Assembly: GCA_035939775.1 (NCBI GenBank)
Contig: DASZFO010000159.1
Coordinates: 1-64,000 of the forward strand
Direction of reading: 5' to 3'
Source: Pirellulales bacterium
GTDB lineage: Bacteria; Planctomycetota; Planctomycetia; Pirellulales; DATAWG01
DNA: 64,000 bases
Below, one piece after another: positions 8,705 through 17,697 of this stretch. A program made the translations under genes and the position numbers. A model generated the notes under the pieces. The model had not been told where the DNA came from. It searched no databases and saw nothing but the letters and a program-made list of their open reading frames with translations. How positions within the stretch are numbered: the stretch's first letter is position 1; each line of letters begins with the position of its first letter.

Positions 8705-10081
8705 ATGGATCGAACGAAGGTCGGCATTGTCGGGCTAGGGACGGTCGGCTCGGGCGTCGCCCGGCTGCTGTTGGACCATGCCGATCGGACGACGCGGCAC
8801 GCTGGCCGACGGTTGTGGCTCGAGCAAGTCGTGATTCAGGATTTGGAAAAGCCTCGCGACGTCACGCTGCCCGAAGGAATCCTATCGACCGATCTCAAGC
8901 GGATCACCGACAACAAGGAGATCGCCGCCGTCGCCCATTTGGTGGGCGGATTGGAGCCGGCCCGCACGATCATGCTCGAAGTGCTCAAGAGCGGCAAGGA
9001 CGTGGTCACGGCCAACAAGGCGCTGCTGGCGGAGCACGGACAAGAACTGTTCGACTGCGCCCGCACGATGGGGCGCTCGATCGCCTTCGAGGCGGCGGTG
9101 GCCGGCGGCATTCCGATCATCGCCAATATCAGCCAATGCCTTTCGGCCAATCAGATTCTCTCGATTCGTGGCATCCTCAACGGCACCTGCAATTTCATCC
9201 TGACGCAAATGGAGGAGACAGGGGCCGACTATGATTCCGTACTCGCGGAGGCCCAGCGCCGCGGTTACGCGGAGGCCGATCCGACGATGGACGTGGATGG
9301 CACCGACACGGTTCAAAAGCTGGCCATTCTGGCCCACCTGGCGTTTGGATCCGCGGTCCAGTGGGGAAACATCCCGCGGCGCGGAATCGACCAACTCAAC
9401 ATTGCCGATCTGAGATTTGCCAAGGAGCTGGGTTATCGGGTCAAGCTGCTAGCCGTCGCCGAACTTGCAAAAAAGGGGTCGGGAGTCATTTTCGGCGACC
9501 GCGGTGGAAAGTTGGAACCGGCTAGGAGAATGAGTCCCGACTCCTTTTTTGGCGGATTGGAATTGCACGCTTCGCCGGCGCTGGTGAAAATCGGCACACC
9601 GTTGGCGGAAGTTCGTGGGGCGTTTAACGCCGTAAGCCTCGTCGGAGACGCGGTCGGCCCGCTGTTTTTTCACGGCCTCGGCGCCGGCCAGATGCCAACG
9701 GCCTCCGCGGTGATGGCCGATCTGATCGACACCGTGGTTGGCCGGGCGGCGATCACATTCCGCTCTCTGAAACTCTGGTCCGATCAGCGCGTGCAAGTGG
9801 AGTTGGCGGATCACGCCTGCTCGACCGGGAGGTATTACTTGCGATTCAATGTGGCGGACCGGCCCGGTGTTTTGGCCGACATTGCCGGCATATTGGGGCG
9901 CAACGGCATTTCGATCGCCTCGGTGATTCAACATAATCAAGACGGCGACGATGGCACGGTGCCACTAGTGATTATGACTCACGCGGCCGCCGAGGGGGCG
10001 ATGCGCGAGGCGTTCGACGTCATCGGCCGCCTGCCGCACGTGCGCGCTCCCAGTTCGCGGTTTCGGGTTTACGATTCGTGA
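8705..10081 (+). CDS. hom: Homoserine dehydrogenase
   Basis: 458 aa. It reduces aspartate-semialdehyde to homoserine with NAD(P)H. N-terminal Rossmann motif VGIVGLGTVGSGVARLL (about 5-21), catalytic domain with TANKALLAEHG and GILNGTCNFILTQM, the substrate/Lys region ADPTMDVDGTD, and a C-terminal ACT domain (about 380-458; RFNVADRPGVLADIAGIL) as expected for feedback control by threonine. The ATG at 8705 fits the conserved beginning; a start 60 bases upstream would add an unrelated tail. It heads a plus-strand hom/ApgM-like/lysC group, so it supplies homoserine to the enzyme encoded next. Confidence 0.93.
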   Translation: MDRTKVGIVGLGTVGSGVARLLLDHADRTTRHAGRRLWLEQVVIQDLEKPRDVTLPEGILSTDLKRITDNKEIAAVAHLVGGLEPARTIMLEVLKSGKDVVTANKALLAEHGQELFDCARTMGRSIAFEAAVAGGIPIIANISQCLSANQILSIRGILNGTCNFILTQMEETGADYDSVLAEAQRRGYAEADPTMDVDGTDTVQKLAILAHLAFGSAVQWGNIPRRGIDQLNIADLRFAKELGYRVKLLAVAELAKKGSGVIFGDRGGKLEPARRMSPDSFFGGLELHASPALVKIGTPLAEVRGAFNAVSLVGDAVGPLFFHGLGAGQMPTASAVMADLIDTVVGRAAITFRSLKLWSDQRVQVELADHACSTGRYYLRFNVADRPGVLADIAGILGRNGISIASVIQHNQDGDDGTVPLVIMTHAAAEGAMREAFDVIGRLPHVRAPSSRFRVYDS

Positions 10082-10202
10082 GCGATTAGCTTGCGGCCGG
10101 CAATGGCCGGGCCCAGAGGGCAGCCCGCTGGCCAGGTGCCACACGATTAGACAGAGTCAGACCCGGTTTTTGCACTTTGATATGTAGCACGACGCGCACG
10201 AA

Positions 10203-11408
10203 ATGAAATACGCACTGATTATTCCCGATGGATCGGCCGATGAGCCGCAGGAATCGCTCGGCGGCAAGACGCCACTCCAGGCCGCAGACACTCCCGCGAT
10301 GGACGACGTGGCGCGGCTGGGAGTCGTGGGGCGGGCCAATCATGTGCCGCGGTCGCTGCCGGCCGGCTCGGACGTGGCTTGCCTGAGCCTATTGGGCTAT
10401 GATCCGCTCGCACACTTCACAGGCCGCGCGCCGCTCGAGGCGGCCGCTCAAGGGATCGATCTCGGCCCGACCGATTGGGCCGTCCGTTGCAATTTGGTGA
10501 CGGTACACGACCAGGTGATGCGCGATTTCACCGCGGGACATATCTCGAGCGAGGAGGCTCGCGAGTTGCTCGCGGCCGCTCAAGAGCAATTGGGAAATAA
10601 CGATCTGCAATACTTTCCCGGAGTCAGTTATCGCAATCTTCTCGTCTATCGCGGGACGAAACATGCGCCGCCATTTTCGGCCGATACCCGCACCACGCCG
10701 CCGCACGATCTCACCGACAAATCGGTGCTCGACGACTATCCGCGCGGGCCGGGAAGCGCGCTCTTGAACCAATTGATGAGCGACAGCGTGGCTCTGTTTG
10801 ACGACCATCCAGTGAACGCCAAGCGCCGTCAACAAGGAAAGCCTCCGGCGACAAACGTCTGGCTCTGGGGGCAGGGGCGGGCACCCGATTTGAAGCCGTT
10901 CGCCGAGACCTACGGTCGCCGTGGGGCAATGATTACGGCCGTCGATCTGCTCCGCGGGCTAGCCGCGCTGCTCGGCTGGCAGCGGATTGAGGTCCCTGGC
11001 GCGACAGGATACACCGACACCGATTATTCGGCCAAGGGGCGCTATGCAATTGCGGCGATCCCGGATACCGATCTGATCTGCGTCCACATTGAAGCAACCG
11101 ATGAAGCGTCGCACGAAGGGGACGCTGCCGCGAAAGTCAAGGCCTTGGAAGAAATCGATCGGCACATCGTCGGGCCGCTCCATGCGGCGCTCAAGCAACA
11201 AGGAGATTACCGCATCCTGATTTCCCCTGATCATCCGACGCCGCTACGAATCAAGACACATAGCCATGGCCCCATCCCGTTTGCGCTGGCCGGCGCCGGG
11301 ATCGCTCCAGATGGGAGCATGGCTTACGATGAACTCGCGGCAGGCAAGTCGCAGTTGGCTTTTGAGCAGGGGTGGCGGCTGATGGGGTACTTTCTAGGAA
11401 CGACATAG
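10203..11408 (+). CDS. ApgM-like phosphoglycerate-mutase-family protein, candidate homoserine kinase
   Basis: 401 aa of the alkaline-phosphatase superfamily, archaeal-type cofactor-independent phosphoglycerate mutase branch. Visible are ALIIPDGSADEP (first metal Asp), the nucleophile region GSDVACLSLLGYDP, IEATDEASHEGD and ISPDHPTP (metal-binding Asp/His). Genomes lacking ThrB often carry such a gene next to homoserine dehydrogenase and aspartokinase, and the model TIGR02535 names this group a proposed homoserine kinase. That exact context, hom upstream and lysC downstream, is present here, so I favour homoserine phosphorylation over glycolysis (inference). There is no clear Shine-Dalgarno sequence before ATG 10203. 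Confidence 0.75.
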   Translation: MKYALIIPDGSADEPQESLGGKTPLQAADTPAMDDVARLGVVGRANHVPRSLPAGSDVACLSLLGYDPLAHFTGRAPLEAAAQGIDLGPTDWAVRCNLVTVHDQVMRDFTAGHISSEEARELLAAAQEQLGNNDLQYFPGVSYRNLLVYRGTKHAPPFSADTRTTPPHDLTDKSVLDDYPRGPGSALLNQLMSDSVALFDDHPVNAKRRQQGKPPATNVWLWGQGRAPDLKPFAETYGRRGAMITAVDLLRGLAALLGWQRIEVPGATGYTDTDYSAKGRYAIAAIPDTDLICVHIEATDEASHEGDAAAKVKALEEIDRHIVGPLHAALKQQGDYRILISPDHPTPLRIKTHSHGPIPFALAGAGIAPDGSMAYDELAAGKSQLAFEQGWRLMGYFLGTT

Positions 11409-11432
11409 ACTTCGCACCTCGCACTTGTTGCA

Positions 11433-13208
11433 ATGTCTCTCATTGTTCAAAAATTCGGCGGCACGAGCGTGGCCGATAGCCAGAAGATTCTCGCGGCGGC
11501 TCGCAAGGCGATCCGCGCCCAGCAGCAGGGCCACCAGGTCGTGATGGTGGTCAGCGCGATGGGCAAGAACACCGACGTGCTGGTGGACCTGGCCCACGAG
11601 ATCAGCGACCGTCCCTCCGCGCGCGAGATGGACATGCTTCTCTCCACCGGCGAGCAAGTGAGCGTGGCGGTGATGGCGATGGCCATCCACTCGCTCGGAT
11701 ACAAGGCAATCAGCCTCACGGGCGCTCAAATCGGCATCCGAACCGACAGCTCGCACACGAAAGCCCGCATCCATTCGATTTCGACCGATCGAATGCGTCG
11801 GGCGGTGGACGAAGGGAACATCGTCATTGCCGCCGGCTTTCAAGGGATCGACGAAGACTACAACATCACGACGCTCGGCCGCGGCGGCAGCGATACGACG
11901 GCCGTGGCGCTAGCCGCGGTGCTGCGGGCCGATGCCTGCGAGATTTATACCGATGTCGACGGCGTCTACACGACCGATCCGCGACAGCTTCCCGAAGCCC
12001 GGCGCGTCAAGCGAATCAGCTACGACGAGATGCTCGAGCTGGCGAGCCTCGGGGCCGCCGTGATGCATAGCCGTTCGATCGAGTTTGCCAAGAAGTTCTC
12101 CGTGCCGATCCACGTGCGGAGCAGCTTTTCCGACGTGCCGGGGACGATGATCGTCGCCGAGCCGGAAGCGCCGGACCAGGCCGTCTGCGGCGTGGCGCTC
12201 GTGAAAGACGAAGCCCGGGTGACGATCGAAGGCGTCCCCGATCGCCCGGGAGCGAGCCTGGCGATCTTTTCCAAAATCGCCGCCCGCAAGATCGCGGTCG
12301 ACATGATCGTGCAAAACGTCGGCGCGGAAGGAAAGGCCGACATCTCGTTTTCCGTCGATCGCGAGGAGTTGCCGGCTACGCTGGAGGCAGTCCAGGAAGC
12401 GGCCGAAGAACTCGGCGCTTCCGGTTATAGCCACGATGATCGCGTCTCGAAGGTCTCGGCAGTCGGGCTGGGGATGGCCCGGCAGACGGGAGTGGCGCAG
12501 AAGATGTTCCGCGCTTTGGCCGACGCCGGCGTGAACATCCTCGTCATCACCACGAGCGAGATCAAAATCTCCGTGCTGGTGGCCCGCGATCAGGCCCAGA
12601 CGGCGCTGCGGATCGTCCATGCGGCCTTCGACCTGGCGAAAGAGCCGGCGGGCATCAACGGCCCACGTGCCGCGGGAAAAACGGCGCCGGCCTCGAGCGA
12701 AATCGAAATCGTGCGCCGGCTGCAAGGGATGGAGAATCTGACGATCGATGAGGTGTCGCTCGACGAATCGCAGGGCCTGGTGACGATCCTCGACCTGCCC
12801 GACCGCCCTGGTATCGCAGCCCAAACGTTCGACGAGATTGCCAAGGCCGGCGTGTTCGTCGATATGATCGTGCAGAGCTTCGGCCGAGATGGCCAGGCGA
12901 ATATCAGCCTCACGGTGGCGCAGGCCGATTTTGAACGCTCGGTCGAGCACGCCCAGCAACTCGCTCGGCGGATCGGCTGCGGCGGCGTCAATAGTTGTCC
13001 AAGGGTGGCCAAGCTGTCGGTCTCGGGGATTGGAATGCGGAGCAACACCAGCGTGGCCGTCCGCATGTTCCAATCGCTGGCCGAGGCGGGGATCAATGTC
13101 GATATGATGAGCACCAGCGAGGTCCGCGTGAACGTTGTGGTCGACGGCCGGCAGGGTAAAGCGGCGCTGGCGGCATTGCAACGCGCATTTGCCGACGCGC
13201 AGAAATAG
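11433..13208 (+). CDS. lysC: Aspartate kinase with four ACT domains
   Basis: 591 aa, against about 405 for a usual monofunctional aspartokinase. The kinase domain begins LIVQKFGGTSVADS and includes the conserved TLGRGGSDTTAVALAA and EIYTDVDGVYTTDPR. Two ACT repeats follow (about 265-400: VTIEGVPDRPGASLAIF and VSAVGLGMARQTGVAQKMF), then a linker and a second ACT pair (about 440-590: VTILDLPDRPGIAAQTF and LSVSGIGMRSNTSVAVRMF). Each pair has the PDRPG and MIVQ-N/S features of the LysC regulatory pair, so the regulatory region looks tandemly duplicated. It catalyses the first step to threonine, methionine and lysine, and lies 24 bases after the ApgM-like gene. Confidence 0.93.
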   Translation: MSLIVQKFGGTSVADSQKILAAARKAIRAQQQGHQVVMVVSAMGKNTDVLVDLAHEISDRPSAREMDMLLSTGEQVSVAVMAMAIHSLGYKAISLTGAQIGIRTDSSHTKARIHSISTDRMRRAVDEGNIVIAAGFQGIDEDYNITTLGRGGSDTTAVALAAVLRADACEIYTDVDGVYTTDPRQLPEARRVKRISYDEMLELASLGAAVMHSRSIEFAKKFSVPIHVRSSFSDVPGTMIVAEPEAPDQAVCGVALVKDEARVTIEGVPDRPGASLAIFSKIAARKIAVDMIVQNVGAEGKADISFSVDREELPATLEAVQEAAEELGASGYSHDDRVSKVSAVGLGMARQTGVAQKMFRALADAGVNILVITTSEIKISVLVARDQAQTALRIVHAAFDLAKEPAGINGPRAAGKTAPASSEIEIVRRLQGMENLTIDEVSLDESQGLVTILDLPDRPGIAAQTFDEIAKAGVFVDMIVQSFGRDGQANISLTVAQADFERSVEHAQQLARRIGCGGVNSCPRVAKLSVSGIGMRSNTSVAVRMFQSLAEAGINVDMMSTSEVRVNVVVDGRQGKAALAALQRAFADAQK

Positions 13209-13217
13209 GAATCCCAC

Positions 13218-13595
13218 GTGTATTGTCAGAACTGCGGCCAATTCCTGGGTGAGGCGACGAGTTGCGGGCGCTGCGGGTGGTCGTTCGGTGCGCCGCCACC
13301 CATGGGCGCTCCCGTACCTCCGCGGCATGACATCGGCCAGGATGCGGGAATGCGGTTTTTGCTGCCGGTGGGCCGGTCGGGGTGGGCGATCGCGGCGGGC
13401 TATGCAGGATTGTTCGCCGTGCTATTTTTCCCCGCGCCGATCGCGCTGGTGTTGGGCATCGTGGCGATCCGCGACATTCAAAAGCACCCCGAAAAGCACG
13501 GCATGGGGCGAGCGATTTTCGCCGTGATCACGGGATCGATCTTCACCTTGTTCTTGCTCTTGGCACTTCCGGCCGTGCTTGGCCATCGCTTGTGA
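13218..13595 (+). CDS. Zinc-ribbon DUF4190 membrane protein
   Basis: 125 aa. An N-terminal zinc ribbon (CQNCG ... CGRCGW) is followed by a Pro-rich linker and a DUF4190 module of two membrane helices (about 50-72 and 88-115) with the conserved glycine-rich first helix and IVAIRDIQKHPEKHGMGRA between them. The start is GTG at 13218, 9 bases after lysC. Its function is unknown; it is the first of three small membrane proteins on the plus strand. Confidence 0.75.
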   Translation: MYCQNCGQFLGEATSCGRCGWSFGAPPPMGAPVPPRHDIGQDAGMRFLLPVGRSGWAIAAGYAGLFAVLFFPAPIALVLGIVAIRDIQKHPEKHGMGRAIFAVITGSIFTLFLLLALPAVLGHRL

Positions 13596-13776
13596 CGTGT
13601 TCGCCGTTTCCGCGATTGCTCCAATTTCGCATATCTGCTTGCAGTTTTCCCGGCCTGCGATTAGATTCTCCGCTGGCTGAGGAATGAATCGTCGGTAAGA
13701 AGGCCTGGTTCTGGCGGTCGCTAACCACGGGCGACGATCGTGATCGGTGTATCGTGACGCGCGTTGAGGAGTCCTC

Positions 13777-14169
13777 ATGTTTTGCACGAACTGCGGCTCG
13801 AAGAATCCGGACGGAGCGACGGTCTGCTCCGCCTGCGGCATGGCGTTTGTAAATCCGTATCAGGCGAGCCAAGCCGCCGGCGGTTACGGCTCGCCCGGGA
13901 TGCGACCCAACATTCCGACTTATTTAGTGCAAGCAATTCTCATCACGTTGTTCTGTTGCTTGCCGTTCGGGATCGTGGCCATCGTCTACGCAGCCCAAGT
14001 CGGCAGCAAACTGGCGGCGGGCGACTACGCCGGAGCGCAGGCCGCCTCTGGCTCGGCGAAAATGTGGTGCTGGATTGGATTCGGGCTCGGATTGATTGTC
14101 GCCGTTGTTTATGCCGTTTGCAGCATGGCCTTTGTGGGGATGAACCAGGGTGGCCGCGGATGGCATTAG
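13777..14169 (+). CDS. Zinc-ribbon CD225/dispanin-like membrane protein
   Basis: 130 aa. A zinc ribbon (MFCTNCGSKNPDGATVCSAC) precedes a CD225/dispanin-like pair of helices: ILITLFCCLPFGIVAIVYAA, a linker with KLAAGDYAGAQAAS, and a second helix WCWIGFGLGLIVAVVYAV. The CCLPxGIVAI-x-YA motif is characteristic. ATG 13777 has GAGGAG about 8 bases upstream. The biological role is not established in bacteria. Confidence 0.85.
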   Translation: MFCTNCGSKNPDGATVCSACGMAFVNPYQASQAAGGYGSPGMRPNIPTYLVQAILITLFCCLPFGIVAIVYAAQVGSKLAAGDYAGAQAASGSAKMWCWIGFGLGLIVAVVYAVCSMAFVGMNQGGRGWH

Positions 14170-14181
14170 TCGGCTCTCGCC

Positions 14182-14631
14182 ATGTCTGAAGACCACCCAG
14201 CGAACTGTCCGCCGCGCCGGCTTCGATCGCCGTTGGTCATCGCGGTCGGGTGTCTGGCGGCTGTCGCGGCGAGCGTTTTGCTTTATCGCATCGACCCGGC
14301 GGACGGGGGCATCTATCCAGCCTGCCTGTTCCATCAGCTCACGGGCTTGCATTGCCCAGGTTGCGGAACGCTCCGGGCCATGCACCAACTATTGCACGGC
14401 CAATTGGCGGCGGCGCTCGCCATGAATCCGTTGGCGGTCTGCACGCTGCCGCTGTTGATTGCGGCAGGGCTTTGGAACCTGCTGCCGATGCGATTCCAGC
14501 TCGCTCCGCCGCTGTCGCATCGCCGGCTGCTGCCGTTCCATTGGATGTGGCTAGTGGTGTTCGTCGTGATCGCATTCGGCATACTGCGAAACGTGCCGGC
14601 CTATCCGTTCACGCTGCTGGCGCCACACTGA
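14182..14631 (+). CDS. DUF2752 membrane protein
   Basis: 149 aa with three hydrophobic helices (about 15-33, 77-95, 120-140). The hallmark is the loop LFHQLTGLHCPGCGTLRAMH, the CPGCG-x-x-R-A motif of DUF2752 proteins, followed by HGQLAAALAMNPL. It starts 12 bases after the dispanin-like gene, so co-expression is likely. The family is uncharacterised. Confidence 0.85.
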   Translation: MSEDHPANCPPRRLRSPLVIAVGCLAAVAASVLLYRIDPADGGIYPACLFHQLTGLHCPGCGTLRAMHQLLHGQLAAALAMNPLAVCTLPLLIAAGLWNLLPMRFQLAPPLSHRRLLPFHWMWLVVFVVIAFGILRNVPAYPFTLLAPH

Positions 14632-14720
14632 GACAGAGGTCGGAGGTCAGAGGTCGGGATTTCGCCCCGTCGCTTGCGACGGGATCGCCTAGAAGCTCGA
14701 CTTCGGACGACTTCTTAAGC

Positions 14721-15269
14721 CTATCTCGCTATTTTGAGCGAATTCAAAAAGACTTCGGCGTCCGGAGAGTTGACCGCTTCGACTGCACCGGTCACTTCGG
14801 CACGGTAGAATCGCCCGCCGACAACGCCAATCCGCACCCGAATCGATTTCTTGTCCGCGATCGTGCCGTCGATCTCGCGGCCCGAGACACCACCGAAGTT
14901 GATCTGCTTTTTCACTTCTTCAATATCGATTCCGTCCGTAATTGGCAGGGTGTTCGCGAAGTCGTCGTACAGGGCATCGATTTTGTCTTGATCACTAACG
15001 GCACCCGGATCGGGCAGCTCAGTATATCGAATCGTGTAGCTGAGGTTTCCAGCACTCACGCTCCAGGCCTTCGTGGCGGACGCATCCCGACTGGGCATCG
15101 CGATCGGGTCTCCCGGCATCTTGACGGCAAACTTCCCGTCGTCCAGTTCGTACTCTTTCCATCCCGTGGGCGCGGCGCCGCCAGAGCCGGGCGGTCCGGA
15201 GCCCGCCGTACCGCAACCGCACAACGTCACGGCAACAACGATCCCGCAATACCCGAGCGCAATCCGCAT
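14721..15269 (-). CDS. Predicted lipoprotein
   Basis: About 182 aa from Met 15269, which opens a lipoprotein signal MRIALGYCGIVVAVTLCGC with the lipobox LCGC; a start 27 bases further upstream would put charged residues before it. The mature part has a Gly/Pro-rich linker, then an alpha/beta domain containing FAVKMPGDP, YTIRYTELPDPG and VGGRFYRAEVTG. This resembles other small planctomycete lipoproteins with a PsbP-like fold, but I cannot name a family. It stands alone on the minus strand, convergent with the DUF2752 gene. Confidence 0.7.
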   Translation of the reverse strand: MRIALGYCGIVVAVTLCGCGTAGSGPPGSGGAAPTGWKEYELDDGKFAVKMPGDPIAMPSRDASATKAWSVSAGNLSYTIRYTELPDPGAVSDQDKIDALYDDFANTLPITDGIDIEEVKKQINFGGVSGREIDGTIADKKSIRVRIGVVGGRFYRAEVTGAVEAVNSPDAEVFLNSLKIAR

Positions 15270-15394
15270 AAACAACGACTCCAACATGCCTGCCACATCT
15301 GCGACTGGACGCGAAATTGTGAATGACGAAATGCCCGAGAACCCGACATTCGTCGATCCGTGCCGGGCCGAACGGCCCTCTCTTTGACTATGAT

Positions 15395-16501
15395 CTATTC
15401 CAGCTCTTCAAGCCAGAGGCGGATTTCATTTTCATATTCGCTGGCCAGGCCGCCCACGATCAACTGCCGGTGGAAGCTGGCCGCACCCTCTTTCAGCAGC
15501 TCGGCCGCTTCCGCGCTGGGGAACCGTCGCATCGGGTCGGGAGCGATCAGTCCGCGGCAGAAGTTCATCAGCAACTCGTTGCAAACCACCTCTTGCGGCA
15601 AGAGTTGCGGCAGCCGTTGGGCCAGCACTCGCTTGGCCTCGAGCAGGTCCCGATAAGTGTTAATGCCTGCAAACGTCGGCCGTCCGGCGAGCATCTCGAC
15701 CAGCACGTAGCCCAGGCTCGCCAGATCGGAGCGCGGAGTGCATTCCCCGCCTTCGAGCACCTCGGGGGCCGTATAGGTCGGCGTGCAGGTCCGTTGTGCG
15801 GGAACCGCGTCCAGCGGGAACGCCGAGCCAATGTCGACGATCTTGGCATTCCCGGTTCGCTTCACCATGATGTTCGACGGCTTGATGTCGCCGTGGACGA
15901 TCTCCTCGCGATGCAAAGCGGCCAGCGCCGCCAGACATTCGCGAACGATCGCGACCGCGATCCCGGGCTTGAGCCGGGGCTGCATCGGACCGGCCGTCAC
16001 GATCACGTTGTTCAAGTATTCCCAGCGACGTTGATCGACTCGCTCGCGCGTCCGGTCGAGCATCCCGGGCGTCAGCAGCCGGCCGAGATCATAGCCGTCG
16101 ATCCACTCCATCTCCATCAAACGGATCCGATTGCGATCGACGAAGTTATACACATCGAGCAGATTGTCCTGCTGGATTTGCGCGACCCGGGCTGCCACGT
16201 GGGCCATGCGGGCCATCGCGTCGTCGTAGCTGCGAGACGTTTCGTAGCGCTCGGGCGAGAAAATCTTCATCGCCACGGGGAGCGTGAATCCGTCCGTGCC
16301 GCGGCGCTGGGTGAGAAAGACCACTCCCTGGCCGCCGGAGCCGAGAAGCCGCAACAGGCGATGGTGCTCCGTCCAGCTCAGACGCTGATCCTCGATCAGC
16401 TTCTCATAGCGGGTGAGCAGCTCATCGGGGCAGCGCTTGGCAAGATGTCCGCCGAAAGTCAGCGTCGCTTTGCCGTCGAGAAACGTCGTGGTGTTGTCCA
16501 T
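15395..16501 (-). CDS. Serine/threonine protein kinase
   Basis: 368 aa, a kinase domain over most of the length with no membrane helix or sensor domain. Glycine loop LLGSGGQGVVFLTQRR, ATP-binding Lys in PVAMKIF, catalytic loop IVHGDIKPSNIM (HGD instead of HRD, catalytic Asp kept), metal-binding KIVDIGSAF (DIG instead of DFG), and the activation-segment end TYTAPEVLEGG. The HGD and DIG variants resemble a lineage of bacterial kinases that lack the HRD arginine and so may not need activation-loop phosphorylation (inference). Upstream lies a palindromic repeat. Confidence 0.9.
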   Translation of the reverse strand: MDNTTTFLDGKATLTFGGHLAKRCPDELLTRYEKLIEDQRLSWTEHHRLLRLLGSGGQGVVFLTQRRGTDGFTLPVAMKIFSPERYETSRSYDDAMARMAHVAARVAQIQQDNLLDVYNFVDRNRIRLMEMEWIDGYDLGRLLTPGMLDRTRERVDQRRWEYLNNVIVTAGPMQPRLKPGIAVAIVRECLAALAALHREEIVHGDIKPSNIMVKRTGNAKIVDIGSAFPLDAVPAQRTCTPTYTAPEVLEGGECTPRSDLASLGYVLVEMLAGRPTFAGINTYRDLLEAKRVLAQRLPQLLPQEVVCNELLMNFCRGLIAPDPMRRFPSAEAAELLKEGAASFHRQLIVGGLASEYENEIRLWLEELE

Positions 16502-16637
16502 ATCTTGGGTGATTTACCTCCTTGCAAATCCGTGGTGTGTGACGGCGTCCAAACGATTCTCCATCAAAACTATCATAGTTTGCCGGGGGCACGCTAGTAA
16601 AGGCGAGACCGAATGGCGAATGCTTCGACCGCGCTTC

Positions 16638-16704
16638 GTTTAACCTGGAGCCAACGGCGACGAAACGCGCGTCGCCCGCCATCGCCGTTGGCTCCGGGTT
16701 AAAC
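16638..16704. repeat. Inverted-repeat element, GTTTAACC family, copy 1
   Basis: The arms 16638-16660 and 16682-16704 are 23 bases each and pair with one mismatch; both contain GGAGCCAACGGCGA or its complement and end in GTTTAAC. The loop is 21 bases. A second copy with the same outer 19 bases is at 59924-59996. It lies between the dehydrogenase 3' end and the kinase 5' end on the minus strand. There is no U-run, so it is not an ordinary terminator. Confidence 0.8.
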
Positions 16705-16722
16705 GATGGTGGGTATGCGAGA

Positions 16723-17697
16723 TCATTTGGCATTCGCCGCTTTGCGAATTGGGAATCCGAGCCGCTTATCGATCAAGTTCAAAAGCGGCTTGCCTGCCAG
16801 ATAGCGGCGGAGATTCTCGCAAAAAAAGTCGGTGATTTGGTCCGCGCGGAGTGCGCTCTCGCCGCCGACGTGCGGGGTGATGATCACGTTAGGCATCTCC
16901 CACAATCGGCTTTCGACAGGCAACGGTTCCATAGCCGCCACGTCGACGCCGGCCCCCCACAGGCGCCCCGATTCCAGCGCAGCCACTAAATCCGGCTCCA
17001 CGACGACGGGTCCGCGGGCGACGTTGATGAGGATCGATCCGCGCCGCATGAGCGCGAGCCGCCGGGCATCGATCATTCCGCGCGTCACTTGCGTTAGTGG
17101 GACGCAGAGCACTAGGATATCGACCAGCGGCAGCATCTCGTCGAGCCGATCGGCGGCCCACAATTCCTCGACGTGTGACGGCTTATCGATCGGATAAAGG
17201 TCGGTCGCTAGAATCCGCGTCTTGAATGCGGCCAACAACTCTGCCACGCGCCGCCCCACGCCGCCTAGTCCCGCGATGCCGATCGTGGCGCCGTGCAAAT
17301 CGCGGACGGGCCGGCGGATGTACTCCTTCGCCTGTTGCGCTCGGAAAAACGTCGGCAGGCCGCGAATCAGTCCGAGCAACAGCGCGAGCGCTTGCTCGCT
17401 CACTTGATTGGCCAGCACGCCGGAGATGTTCGTAATGATGATCGGCGATTCGATCATCGACGGCATTTGCAGATGGTCCGTGCCGGCGGCCGAGGATTGA
17501 AGCCACTTCAGCCGGTTGAGCTGAACGACCTCGTCCCAGGGGGTCGGCACCTTGGGATGCCCGCAGAATATGTCCGCCGTCAGGATTTCCTCGGCGATGC
17601 GCTCTTGGCCGGCGTTGACCAACTCGGCATTCGGCGCGGCGGATTGAATCTTGTCTAAATGGCGCTGTTGCAGCGGATAGCAGAGCACGATTCGCAT
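16723..17697 (-). CDS. D-2-hydroxyacid dehydrogenase
   Basis: 324 aa, the usual length. The NAD-binding motif is GIAGLGGVGRRVAELL (about 143-158). Catalytic residues follow the family order: Arg in NVARGPVV, Glu near VDVAAMEPLP, and His in TPHVGGESAL. The substrate domain is formed by the first 100 and last 30 residues. It reduces a 2-keto acid or oxidises a D-2-hydroxyacid with NAD(P); the exact substrate cannot be read from sequence. It stands alone between the kinase and the UbiA gene. Confidence 0.88.
   Translation of the reverse strand: MRIVLCYPLQQRHLDKIQSAAPNAELVNAGQERIAEEILTADIFCGHPKVPTPWDEVVQLNRLKWLQSSAAGTDHLQMPSMIESPIIITNISGVLANQVSEQALALLLGLIRGLPTFFRAQQAKEYIRRPVRDLHGATIGIAGLGGVGRRVAELLAAFKTRILATDLYPIDKPSHVEELWAADRLDEMLPLVDILVLCVPLTQVTRGMIDARRLALMRRGSILINVARGPVVVEPDLVAALESGRLWGAGVDVAAMEPLPVESRLWEMPNVIITPHVGGESALRADQITDFFCENLRRYLAGKPLLNLIDKRLGFPIRKAANAK

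Noticed and set aside
15323-16597. A 424-codon plus-strand frame opposite the Ser/Thr kinase
   Set aside because: The minus-strand frame has a complete kinase motif set; the plus-strand protein is His/Gln/Arg-rich with no recognisable domain.
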